Numbered from the stretch's first letter, positions 1 through 5,294 are shown. The stretch is 5,294 bases of DNA from an uncultured Methylobacter sp. (GCA_903831545.1 CAIKYI010000800.1:1-5294); one strand, 5' to 3'. A program made the numbers and translations. The notes: a model not told the origin generated them from the letters alone.

Positions 1-275
1 AAGTATTGATTATAGCTTTCCATTTTGTTTGCTTTAGGTGTGCAGAAAAAATACTTATAAAATCCTTGATCATCTGGATTTTTTTTATACCAATCAGCCG
101 GGTATCTTCTTGCTCTTAAGTAAAACTTTTGATATTCGGGGTTTCTGCGAATGAACTCCCATGCCCATTGAGCGCGAGCTTCCTTTGTATCCTCTGTAGA
201 GGAGAAATAGGCACTTTTATTAGTCCAATCAGGTATCCATTCCGGAGCTTTTCTTTTTTTTTCTTCTTCTACCAT
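1..275 (-). CDS. N-terminal part of a DUF6499/DUF2285-type putative regulator (3' end outside window)
   Basis: Ninety-one codons read leftward from ATG at 275 with no stop before the window edge, so the C-terminal part is missing. A lysine/glutamate-rich start (residues 3-9) is followed by WIPDW (13-17), SAY (21-23), an AWEFIRRNPEYQ block (38-49) and a second RRYPADWYKKNP block (56-67). The PDW...AY...AWEF(I/L)RRNPEYQ pattern is, from memory, that of the short domain found at the N-terminus of DUF2285-containing proteins, often annotated as transcriptional regulators on integrative elements and plasmids; DNA binding is assumed rather than proven for that family. The start is uncertain: GGAG lies 13 nt before the ATG but exactly 7 nt before an in-frame TTG at 281, which would add two residues. 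Codons 5-8 contain a run of nine A. A candidate promoter lies just upstream, and the gene diverges from the plus-strand cluster. Confidence 0.8.
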   Translation of the reverse strand, partial: MVEEEKKRKAPEWIPDWTNKSAYFSSTEDTKEARAQWAWEFIRRNPEYQKFYLRARRYPADWYKKNPDDQGFYKYFFCTPKANKMESYNQY

Positions 276-300
276 GAGCAATTTTCGTCTCCAAATAATT

Positions 301-328
301 TTTATACAAATATAACCTATCCTAACAA
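301..328 (-). promoter_or_regulatory. Candidate sigma-70 promoter for the leftward gene
   Basis: On the minus strand TTGTTA (328-323) is separated by 16 nt from TATAAA (306-301), a four-of-six and a five-of-six match to the -35 and -10 consensus. It would start transcription a few bases before the GGAG of the leftward gene, giving a short leader. The surrounding DNA is A+T rich, so chance matches are common. Confidence 0.35.
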
Positions 329-405
329 ATCCAATCTTGTAATCAAGCCAAGATATTTGCATTCTTAGAGCTAAAGAACCTGCTATATCAGTCACTTTAA
401 ACTGT

Positions 406-516
406 TTAGCACAATACGCTTATGCTCGTCTTGTCTGCTTTATGGAGAACAAAGTCTGCTGTCCGGTAGTATTTCCAACAATAGTCACAACAAAGCTCAA
501 TTAGGAATACGCTCAT
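406..516 (-). CDS. Possible small cysteine-containing ORF, 36 aa
   Basis: ATG at 516-514 on the minus strand, stop at 408-406. AAGG lies 6 nt before the ATG within AAGGGTGGAC, an acceptable ribosome binding site. The peptide is MSVFLIELCCDYCW in its first 14 residues, with Cys at 9, 10, 13 and 36, a hydrophobic start and a polar second half. I recognise no family. It lies about 125 bp upstream of, and in the same direction as, the leftward regulator-like gene. Against it: the length is near chance, and the same DNA on the opposite strand may be a decayed RecQ gene. This is a candidate only. Confidence 0.15.
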   Translation of the reverse strand: MSVFLIELCCDYCWKYYRTADFVLHKADKTSISVLC

Positions 517-943
517 GTCCACCCTTAGCGTGAACAGGCTACTAATTTAAGCGCGTGGCTTTGATAGGCCCAATCTTTCCTATGCGTTCCGTCAGAAGTA
601 TTCACTGATACGGTGTCATTTTCTTAAGGTCTTCCGTTCAAAACTTGAGATTTTTCGGTTTCCATTCTCAGTCTATCTTGTAGGTTCATATAAATCCAGT
701 ATAGCCCAGTATTTCAAAAGGACATGGCCAAAGAGATTCCGGTCATCGGCAACTCATTAGCATATTATATGATAAATATCTATCGAAAATAACATGGTGG
801 TGGATATTAACGATCTTGTTTTTCATTCGCTATGTAAGATATTAATTTATTGAGATAATTTACCCGTCTTGAGAGGATTACTTCAAGGCGTTTGTAATAG
901 ATTAAAGAATTTTAAAGATCTAATTCTGGTCAAGTTACGCTAA
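485..943 (+). pseudogene. Possible decayed RecQ-family helicase remnant
   Basis: Plus-strand frame 2 reads, between several in-frame stops (548, 758, 770, 773, 851, 941), a series of fragments that resemble the RecQ helicase core in the right order. The strongest is FDRPNLSY (codons 560-583), matching the RecQ signature FDRPN(I/L)xY. Upstream, an Arg at 503 and an Asn at 533 fall at the same distances from this signature as in E. coli RecQ (recalled from memory), and the TAA at 548 falls where that protein has Gln (CAA to TAA is one change). Later weaker echoes are QKY (590-598), VYLVGSYK near 671-694, IENNMVVDINDLVFH (782-826) against the AFGMGID...H region, and VKLR before the last stop. 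Between FDRPN and the His it is about 14 residues shorter than RecQ. If real it is non-functional. Weak alignments of this kind are easy to over-read. Confidence 0.3.
869..898 (+). promoter_or_regulatory. Candidate promoter for the plus-strand gene cluster
   Basis: TTGAGA (869-874) is followed after 18 nt by TGTAAT (893-898), a four-of-six -35 and a five-of-six -10 match with slightly long spacing. It would begin a transcript about 85 nt before the ATG of the 126-aa gene. This is the best pair I could find in the 150 bp upstream, but it is unproven in A+T-rich DNA. Confidence 0.3.
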
Positions 944-991
944 GTAGCTATCAAATTAATGTATGTGAAACGAATAAAGGAGTCCACCATC

Positions 992-1372
992 ATGAGCAAT
1001 TTTTTTTACAGTAATGACTATATGAAAATGAAGTTCTCTACGTACCTTGAGAAACTGAAGTTAGCCGACAGCTATAACTCCAGATCACTTTACATAAAGG
1101 TCAAAGTGCGGCCTTCAAAAAAAACGTTGCTTGGAGTTCCGCTTCATAACCGTTGTTTGAGCAGCAGTGGATTGCAGCACAGAAAAGCTGAGGTCGAATA
1201 TGAAAAGGCTATTGAAATACTTGAAGAATTATTGAGTGAGGAGCCTGGCCTTGTTGTGTTCTTGGACAGGCATGTCGATATGACAAGTGTTGGTTTTGGG
1301 ATTTTGCTTAATGCCGAAGAAGTCCCTCGTTTAATAAATTCTCGCTCTCAATTCGCAAGACGAACTAAATAG
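992..1372 (+). CDS. Uncharacterised 126-aa protein, first gene of the plus-strand cluster
   Basis: The start chosen is ATG 992, because AAGGAG (977-982) sits 9 nt before it; an in-frame ATG at 959 has no ribosome binding site. The protein is basic in its first half (YIKVKVRPSKK at 34-44) and has a charged helix-prone stretch at 64-84 (AEVEYEKAIEILEELLSEE). This is followed by EPGLVVFLD (84-92), which looks like a buried beta strand after a turn. No membrane segment or signal peptide is seen and I recognise no family. The EPGLVV motif and the helix before it resemble ADMSAAEPGLIIV in the 346-aa product of the next gene, hinting at a shared fold or a divergent, shortened paralogue. Two homopolymer runs, T8 at 1000-1007 and A8 at 1117-1124, lie inside the gene. 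It is followed after 90 bp by the 346-aa gene, with no terminator between them. Confidence 0.8.
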   Translation: MSNFFYSNDYMKMKFSTYLEKLKLADSYNSRSLYIKVKVRPSKKTLLGVPLHNRCLSSSGLQHRKAEVEYEKAIEILEELLSEEPGLVVFLDRHVDMTSVGFGILLNAEEVPRLINSRSQFARRTK

Positions 1373-1395
1373 AAAGCCGTTAAAACTCAGTTAGG

Positions 1396-1408
1396 TTGTT
1401 AGTAACAA
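1396..1408. repeat. 13-bp palindrome, possible operator over a candidate -35
   Basis: TTGTTA-G-TAACAA is a perfect inverted repeat with a single central base, in the 90-bp gap between the 126-aa and 346-aa genes. Its left arm TTGTTA could serve as a -35 element, with TGTAAA (1420-1425) 18 nt downstream as a weak -10 for the 346-aa gene. A palindrome at that position would suit a repressor site, possibly for the helix-turn-helix protein encoded next. Only the palindrome is directly seen; the promoter and operator roles are inference. Confidence 0.3.
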
Positions 1409-1462
1409 TTATACAAAAATGTAAATTTAGGCGAGCTCATCGCAAATTATTGGAGAAATAAA

Positions 1463-2503
1463 ATGAAAACAGAAATTTCAACCACCTCAAAAAAATCTAG
1501 TGGGTTAGATTATGGGAAAGCAAAGAAACCTGTGGGGCCAACCAAAGTGAAAAAACCGGAGAAACAAGTAAAACCTGCTGTTACCTCAAAAAGTCAAAAT
1601 ATCGATGTATCGTCTTTCTTAGCCGATATGAGTGCAGCGGAGCCAGGTTTGATTATTGTGAATGCCAATAATAGTTCGTTATTAATGGTTGTCAGGGCTG
1701 TTTTTGAAGGCTTAATTACAACACAGGAAGATAAGTTATGTCTTCCCGTGCCACGCCCTTTGGATGTGCTGTCAATTGTATCTGGAAAACCACGCCAAAT
1801 TGAACAGACAATAGCATGGTTGAATACTGTTAACTTAGGCAATTCAAAAATGCCATTAGAATATATGGAATTTCCTGGTTTTGTTAGCTTTAACTGGTTC
1901 AGTGGTGAAGGGCATTTACATTTGACGAACTATATAGAACCTGGTTTGTTAATAACGGTGGAACAGAAGATTGGATCTTCTATAACTCCAGCTACCTTAC
2001 ACTTCATTAATCGCATTAATAATGAAGCTAAACAGAAAGATGCGTGGGTGATTGCATTTACTAATTGCCCTAGCACCTATGATGTCTCAGGTCTGCATAA
2101 TATGTGTGATGACTATTTTGAGGTAACTACGTGTGAGCCTGATCCAGATGTCGACATGGCATTTTGTATAGATTGTGCCGGTATCAGTGAAATGGGCATT
2201 TTGAGCAATGGCAAGACCATGTGTAGTGTAACTAAGGTGGAAGGGGAATTAAAAGTTGATTTTCAGCCTTTTATTTCACGTAGCTTGAAAACGCGGGTAA
2301 TGTGGATCTTACGTGGGCAAAAAATGTCCTTTGCTAACATCGGTAAAAAATTCAAAGTCAATGCCTCTACTGTATTACGTCAATTGGATGATTTACCAAA
2401 GCCATATAACATTAACCCAGAGAAAGCTTGGTTAGAGTGTTGTTATGAATTGTTGGAAATTGAGACTAGCGATGTTAAAGACGAAGACGACGATGATGAG
2501 TAA
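1463..2503 (+). CDS. 346-aa helix-turn-helix protein with possible degenerate RecA/RepA-like ATPase core
   Basis: ATG 1463 has GGAG (1452-1455) at 7-nt spacing. The N-terminal 45 residues are Lys/Pro/Ser-rich and probably disordered. From about residue 60 the core begins with EPGLIIVNANNSSLLMVVRA, laid out like the strand, P-loop and helix of a RecA-type ATPase but without the GxxxxGK(S/T) residues. Around 193-203, DAWVIAFTNCP resembles a Walker B strand followed by a sensor region, and residues near 210-225 (LHNMCDDYFEV) and 255-273 resemble later parts of RepA/DnaB-like ATPases. Residues 289-311 (SFANIGKKFKVNASTVLRQL then DDL) form a good helix-turn-helix, with recognition helix near 302-311. 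The tail is strongly acidic (DEDDDDE, 340-346). Cysteines are frequent, including a CIDC at about 233-240. Likely role: DNA-binding control or replication/maintenance factor of an accessory element. The coding call and helix-turn-helix are firm; the ATPase relationship is inference, and catalysis is unlikely without a P-loop lysine. Confidence 0.9.
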   Translation: MKTEISTTSKKSSGLDYGKAKKPVGPTKVKKPEKQVKPAVTSKSQNIDVSSFLADMSAAEPGLIIVNANNSSLLMVVRAVFEGLITTQEDKLCLPVPRPLDVLSIVSGKPRQIEQTIAWLNTVNLGNSKMPLEYMEFPGFVSFNWFSGEGHLHLTNYIEPGLLITVEQKIGSSITPATLHFINRINNEAKQKDAWVIAFTNCPSTYDVSGLHNMCDDYFEVTTCEPDPDVDMAFCIDCAGISEMGILSNGKTMCSVTKVEGELKVDFQPFISRSLKTRVMWILRGQKMSFANIGKKFKVNASTVLRQLDDLPKPYNINPEKAWLECCYELLEIETSDVKDEDDDDE

Positions 2504-2527
2504 ATCGAGGATAGTTTATTAAAAAAC

Positions 2528-2566
2528 GTTGCATGACATCGGCGCAACGCGCGCAATGAATGCAAC
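2528..2566. repeat. Compound inverted repeat with 9-bp-spaced GCAA motifs
   Basis: GTTGCAT (2528-2534) and ATGCAAC (2560-2566) are perfect inverted arms. Inside them GCGC (2542-2545) pairs with GCGC around an AAC loop, and a CAT/ATG pair can add 3 bp between, so a branched or bulged stem can form. GCAA occurs at 2544, 2553 and 2562, that is, direct repeats of 9-bp period overlaid on the hairpin. A run of six A (2521-2526) flanks the left side, so read leftward this resembles a hairpin followed by T6, but no leftward gene ends here. It could be a protein-binding site or an RNA structure. Confidence 0.45.
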
Positions 2567-2634
2567 AAACAGCCTCACTGGCTACTATTTGATTGATGTT
2601 AGTTGTCCAGTAATGCCTTAAGTTCGCAACCAAG

Positions 2635-2671
2635 ATTCCCCCTTAAGACTTATTAAGTTTTAGGGGGGAAT
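2635..2671. repeat. Strong 17-bp hairpin with 3-nt loop
   Basis: The left arm (2635-2651, ATTCCCCCTTAAGACTT) and right arm (2655-2671) pair over all 17 positions, with only two G-U wobbles in the RNA, around an ATT loop (2652-2654). The base carries five consecutive C-G pairs. Neither side is followed by a T-run, so it is not a standard intrinsic terminator, although it could still slow or stop transcription. It may instead be an mRNA-stability element, a recombination or attachment site, or part of a replication or partition locus. Confidence 0.6.
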
Positions 2672-2792
2672 TGCAACAGCTTATGTATTATGAATTTTCA
2701 TGACCGTCTTTACCATTAAACAATACTGTAAATGTTTATCAAACCGCCAGTATCTATAGAGCTCGTAACTTCAAAATACTTAGGAACAAACC

Positions 2793-3392
2793 ATGAAAAA
2801 TATAAATGAAATTAAATTAAGTGTAAGGGAACATGCAGAAAAACTCCTTGCACAAATTATTGAAAGTAGAAAAATGCTAGATATGTACGAATTTGTACAT
2901 AATGAGTGCTGGAGGGACTTGAGTTTTGACTCCCTTCAAGAATGTGTAGATGAATATGATTGCCCGTCCTATAGCACATTTAGACGCAACTATAACGCTG
3001 CCGTTTACCAAATAACCTATTTACCAGGAACAGTAGTTGGTGTCATAAAAGAAAGCACTTTAAGAGTAATTTGCAAAAAAGAACACCGTGCGAAAATCAA
3101 ATTAGCAGTTGCCCAAAAGATACTTAAAGCAGACAAAGGACTAGAAAATATAACCGAAAAGGACATTGAGGCCTTCATTCAAAGCACAAAAATAGTACTG
3201 AGTCCGAAACAGATGACCAAAGCATTCGAGCTTGCTCAACTCATGGTAACCAACGAATGTCTTGATGAAATTGATGATTATATTGAACAAACCAAAATGA
3301 GCTCTAAAAAACAGGCTGCTTTTATTAAACAGATTGGAGTTAAGGTTTGGAGTGAGTTAAAACAGGAAGGGCAGAGCTATGGATCTAACTGA
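2793..3392 (+). CDS. 199-aa helical, probable DNA-binding protein coupled to the helicase gene
   Basis: ATG 2793 has AGGA (2782-2785) at 7-nt spacing. The protein is soluble and predominantly helical, with no signal peptide or membrane segment. Residues 32-71 read LYxFVxxxCWRDLSF-like, then SLQECVDEYDCPSYSTFRRN, resembling a helix-turn-helix of the kind found in phage and plasmid ParB-like or helix-grip DNA-binding proteins (W40, a SLQECV helix at 47-52, a YSTFRRN recognition helix at 60-66). Residues 78-94 (PGTVVGVIKESTLRVIC) and ITEKDIEAFI (120-129) continue this layout. The last third is lysine-rich and helical (SPKQMTKAFELAQ, SSKKQAAFIKQ). I do not recognise an exact family. The 3' end overlaps the helicase start by 14 bp, so the two are almost certainly co-translated. 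Likely role (inference): DNA-targeting partner or regulator of the helicase. Confidence 0.88.
   Translation: MKNINEIKLSVREHAEKLLAQIIESRKMLDMYEFVHNECWRDLSFDSLQECVDEYDCPSYSTFRRNYNAAVYQITYLPGTVVGVIKESTLRVICKKEHRAKIKLAVAQKILKADKGLENITEKDIEAFIQSTKIVLSPKQMTKAFELAQLMVTNECLDEIDDYIEQTKMSSKKQAAFIKQIGVKVWSELKQEGQSYGSN
3364..3370 (+). promoter_or_regulatory. Ribosome binding site of the helicase gene inside the upstream gene
   Basis: AGGAAGG lies 8 nt before ATG 3379 and within the last codons of the 199-aa gene, whose stop is at 3390-3392. This fixes the helicase start and points to translational coupling through a 14-bp overlap in a different frame. Confidence 0.75.
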
Positions 3393-5294
3393 CGAACAAA
3401 CCGCCATTCTTCGGCACAGAACAGGTCCGGCATTAGTGACAGCCGGGGCCGGTTGTGGAAAAACCACCCTGCTACTGGAATACATTGAAAAAATATTGCC
3501 TAAACAAAGCACTAGGAATCTATGCATCCTGGTGCTGACCTTTAACAAGAGTGCATGTGAAGAGTTAATGCGACGGCTAGAAGAAAGAGAGACACCGACC
3601 AACGGAATATCCAGGTATAACAACGTCCAGATAAGGACCTATCATGCCTTCGGTTATGTGCTGGTCCGGCAACACTATGACAAACTAGGACTCCAGGAAC
3701 CTCCATCTGATATTGCAAATACTGATCTCATTAAAGAGTGCGTTGCTGAAGTTGTCATTCATAGCGAAGACCATGATAATTCGAATTTGAATTCGAACGT
3801 CCTAGTGGCAGGAAAGTTGTACAAAAAACACCAAAAAGAGCTGCTGAAGGCCGTAATGTCTGAACGTAAGAAAATTTCAAACGGCCAGCCTTCGACCACT
3901 AAATCAGCTAAAATTGAACGGCAAATTAAGAAGGTTCTTCAGCTTTATAAACAGAAAAAGGTCAATCAAAACCTCGTTGACTTCGATGATATGGTTGGAC
4001 TGCTGATGGGTAACATGGGGTTGATAGCTGAAGCGGCAGGCAACTACAACTATTTATTGGTGGACGAACTGCAAGACACAAATGTCCAGCAAACAAAAAT
4101 GTTAATCGCCCTTGCTAGAAACATCAAAACCTCGGTGATGGTTGGTGATCCGAAGCAAAACCTCTACGAATTCAGAGGCGCTTACGCCGGAAACTGGGAC
4201 ACAATCAAAGCCAAGTTACAACCAAGAGAGTACACCTTGACGAAAACCCACCGAATACCTGACGCCTCCTTACCATTCATTAACGCAATAGGTGATGAAA
4301 TTTATCCTGGCGCCCGGTTAACAAGTGAAGTTACGGGACTGAGTGTTCGTCTTGTTCACTGCCAAAGTAGCGGGGACCAAGCTCAGTTTATAGCCGATAA
4401 GATCAACTGGCTAATTGATGAGAAAAAAGCCAGAGCAGACCAAATTGTGTGCCTGGGACGCACTCAACGTATCTTAAGTAATCTATCGGTAGCACTTGAA
4501 GGTCATGGTATTACAACTAAAGAGCTGTTCAGAGCACCCCACAGTAAACACGAAAAAGGCTTGAGAAACCTACTACGCCTGACTCGGTGGTTAAGACAGC
4601 AATCTAATTCAGGAATACATAAGTTCGAGTTCCCCGAAAAATGCAACCAAGTCCTGTCCTCATGGCTTGAGCGACTTGGTGCAGATACCAGCGCAATTGA
4701 TAACATTTTCAACAAAATGCCGAAAAAGGGTTGGAAAGCAGTGAGGGTCACTAGCCGTTTTAATGGCAAGGAACAGCCAGACTACCGGCGTATTTTGAAA
4801 TTCCGGAAATTAATCGCCAAGGCAGCAGAGTCAGACGAACTTGAAAAAGCAATATCTTACTTGATGGATGCGTTACGCGTAGTTCTACGAAGGATGCACA
4901 AGGATAGACGAACCGTGGATTATTTGATGCGCGACCTCACTCAGCTCCAGATTAAAATACGTCAATTCGCTAGTTGGGAGGGTTTATCCGTCAAAGAACT
5001 CAAGCTAAATAACACCCAGAACAGCGTGCGCTTAAGTACCATTAACGGCGCTAAAGGCAAAGAATGGCAATACGTGTTCGTAATTCATTGCGTTAACGGG
5101 ATTTTACCACTACACCACGCCAAGACCGATAGCGAATTAGATACTGAAAAGAAGCTGCTATATGTTGCCAGTACTCGCCACAAAAAAGGACTGTATTTAA
5201 TGGACGCACCAGGTAGTGTAGTTGTTTATGGTACTGGAAAGAATAAGCAGGGTAGATCTGATGTTACCTTTTCTGGCACTTCATCTTTAATTTC
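3379..5294 (+). CDS. UvrD/Rep-family SF1 DNA helicase (3' end outside window)
   Basis: There are 638 codons from ATG 3379 with no stop before the window end. All SF1A motifs are present: Q-motif LTDEQ (3-7); Walker A AGAGCGKT (22-29, Lys28); motif Ia TFNKSACEEL (54-63); Ib TYHAFG (87-92); motif II DELQDT (229-234, Asp229-Glu230); motif III VGDPKQNLYEFRGA (255-268); motif IV THR (290-292) in place of the usual NYR; motif V STINGAKGKEW (553-563); motif VI LLYVASTRHKKG (593-604) with Arg600 as arginine finger. It is therefore expected to be an ATP-driven 3'-5' single-strand DNA translocase/helicase in the cytoplasm. The gene is close to complete, since motif VI normally lies shortly before the C-terminus of compact members. 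It is compact compared with E. coli UvrD (720 aa), and motif V has Asn556 where UvrD has His. Its codons look richer in G+C than the genes upstream, which may mean a separate origin. It does not look like chromosomal uvrD or rep; an accessory helicase of an element or defence pair is more likely. Confidence 0.95.
   Translation, partial: MDLTDEQTAILRHRTGPALVTAGAGCGKTTLLLEYIEKILPKQSTRNLCILVLTFNKSACEELMRRLEERETPTNGISRYNNVQIRTYHAFGYVLVRQHYDKLGLQEPPSDIANTDLIKECVAEVVIHSEDHDNSNLNSNVLVAGKLYKKHQKELLKAVMSERKKISNGQPSTTKSAKIERQIKKVLQLYKQKKVNQNLVDFDDMVGLLMGNMGLIAEAAGNYNYLLVDELQDTNVQQTKMLIALARNIKTSVMVGDPKQNLYEFRGAYAGNWDTIKAKLQPREYTLTKTHRIPDASLPFINAIGDEIYPGARLTSEVTGLSVRLVHCQSSGDQAQFIADKINWLIDEKKARADQIVCLGRTQRILSNLSVALEGHGITTKELFRAPHSKHEKGLRNLLRLTRWLRQQSNSGIHKFEFPEKCNQVLSSWLERLGADTSAIDNIFNKMPKKGWKAVRVTSRFNGKEQPDYRRILKFRKLIAKAAESDELEKAISYLMDALRVVLRRMHKDRRTVDYLMRDLTQLQIKIRQFASWEGLSVKELKLNNTQNSVRLSTINGAKGKEWQYVFVIHCVNGILPLHHAKTDSELDTEKKLLYVASTRHKKGLYLMDAPGSVVVYGTGKNKQGRSDVTFSGTSSLI

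Larger units (their letters stand above)
276..991. other. Long region without an intact gene
   Basis: No open frame here has both a good start and a convincing protein. On the plus strand, frame 2 carries a 69-codon open stretch without an ATG (551-757) that may be part of a decayed RecQ gene. A 36-codon minus-strand ORF (516-406) has a passable ribosome binding site. Two tiny plus-strand ORFs (724-792, 22 codons; 794-853, 19 codons) lack usable ribosome binding sites. There is also a CATAT-T-ATATG palindrome (761-771) and two copies of GTCTGCT 21 bp apart (433-439 and 454-460). Candidate promoters lie at both ends, facing outward. I see no tRNA or insertion sequence. Confidence 0.6.
2504..2792. 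other. Structured intergenic region between the 346-aa and 199-aa genes
   Basis: These 289 bp hold no gene but much symmetry: a compound hairpin (2528-2566), a 17-bp hairpin (2635-2671), a short palindrome ATGAA-TT-TTCAT (2690-2701), and scattered GCAA(C/T) motifs at 2544, 2553, 2562, 2626 and 2673, the first three exactly 9 bp apart. I find no convincing -35/-10 pair for the 199-aa gene here, and no hairpin followed by a T-run in the plus direction. Whether the downstream pair has its own promoter or is read through from upstream is therefore unclear. Its position next to genes for DNA-binding proteins suits an operator, centromere-like or origin function (inference). Confidence 0.6.

Noticed and set aside
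129..368. 79-codon plus-strand ORF
   Set aside because: It lies antisense to the regulator-like gene, starts without a ribosome binding site, and its Phe-rich stretch is just the complement of the Glu/Lys codons of that gene.
520..943. CTTAGCGT near 525 and ACGCTAAG near 936 as Tn3-family inverted ends
   Set aside because: Only the inner eight bases resemble such ends. The outer GGGG and the rest of the 38-bp repeat are absent and no transposase lies between.
276..991. Retron-type msr-msd or another reverse-transcribed RNA locus in the long gap
   Set aside because: No reverse transcriptase gene follows and no long flanking inverted repeats were found.
273..1003. 13-bp direct repeat CATGAGCAATTTT at 273-285 and 991-1003
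   Set aside because: It was considered as an element boundary or attachment repeat. A match of this length is near chance in A+T-rich DNA of this size, and no integrase or further flanking similarity supports it.
1594..1842. 82-codon minus-strand ORF
   Set aside because: It lies entirely inside the 346-aa gene, has no ribosome binding site, and its composition is explained by the sense gene.
3357..3623. 88-codon minus-strand ORF
   Set aside because: It is antisense to the Walker A and motif Ia region of the helicase gene and has no independent support.
3779..3798. Near-palindromic TTCGAATTTGAATTCGAA inside the helicase gene
   Set aside because: It is explained by a short Asn/Ser-rich linker encoded with repeated codons, and it is not a perfect palindrome.
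4503..4769. 88-codon minus-strand ORF
   Set aside because: It is antisense to the middle of the helicase gene and has no ribosome binding site or recognisable domain.

Overview
The window looks like a piece of an accessory (mobile or genomic-island) region from a Gram-negative bacterium, most likely a gammaproteobacterium of moderate to low G+C. This is inferred from codon usage, consistent AGGA/GGAG-type ribosome binding sites, and gene families typical of integrative elements and plasmids. The sequence alone does not fix the species. No rRNA, tRNA, CRISPR array or intact insertion sequence was seen.

Layout. The left edge (1-275, minus strand) holds the first 91 codons of a leftward gene with the N-terminal domain seen in DUF2285-type, element-encoded putative regulators. 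It is followed by about 700 bp (276-991) with no intact gene. One plus-strand frame there carries stop-riddled coding that may be a decayed RecQ-type helicase; a possible 36-codon minus-strand ORF and candidate promoters facing both ways are also present. To the right, four genes run on the plus strand: an unknown 126-aa protein (992-1372); a 346-aa protein with a basic N-terminus, a possible degenerate RecA/RepA-like ATPase core, a C-terminal helix-turn-helix and an acidic tail (1463-2503); a 199-aa helical, probably DNA-binding protein (2793-3392); and a UvrD/Rep-family SF1 helicase (3379 to beyond 5294) that overlaps its upstream neighbour by 14 bp.

The 289-bp gap at 2504-2792 between the 346-aa and 199-aa genes is unusually structured. 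It holds a symmetric compound hairpin, three GCAA repeats at 9-bp period and a 17-bp hairpin with a 3-nt loop, so it may be a cis-acting site (operator, centromere or origin) rather than a plain spacer.

How the genes may work together (inference): the overlapping 199-aa protein and helicase are very probably made together and may act as a DNA-binding specificity subunit plus motor. The two upstream genes, which share a short Glu-Pro-Gly-Leu hydrophobic motif, may supply DNA recognition or control. Such a set would suit element replication or maintenance, or anti-phage defence. Nothing in the window decides between these, and it does not match a defence system I can name.
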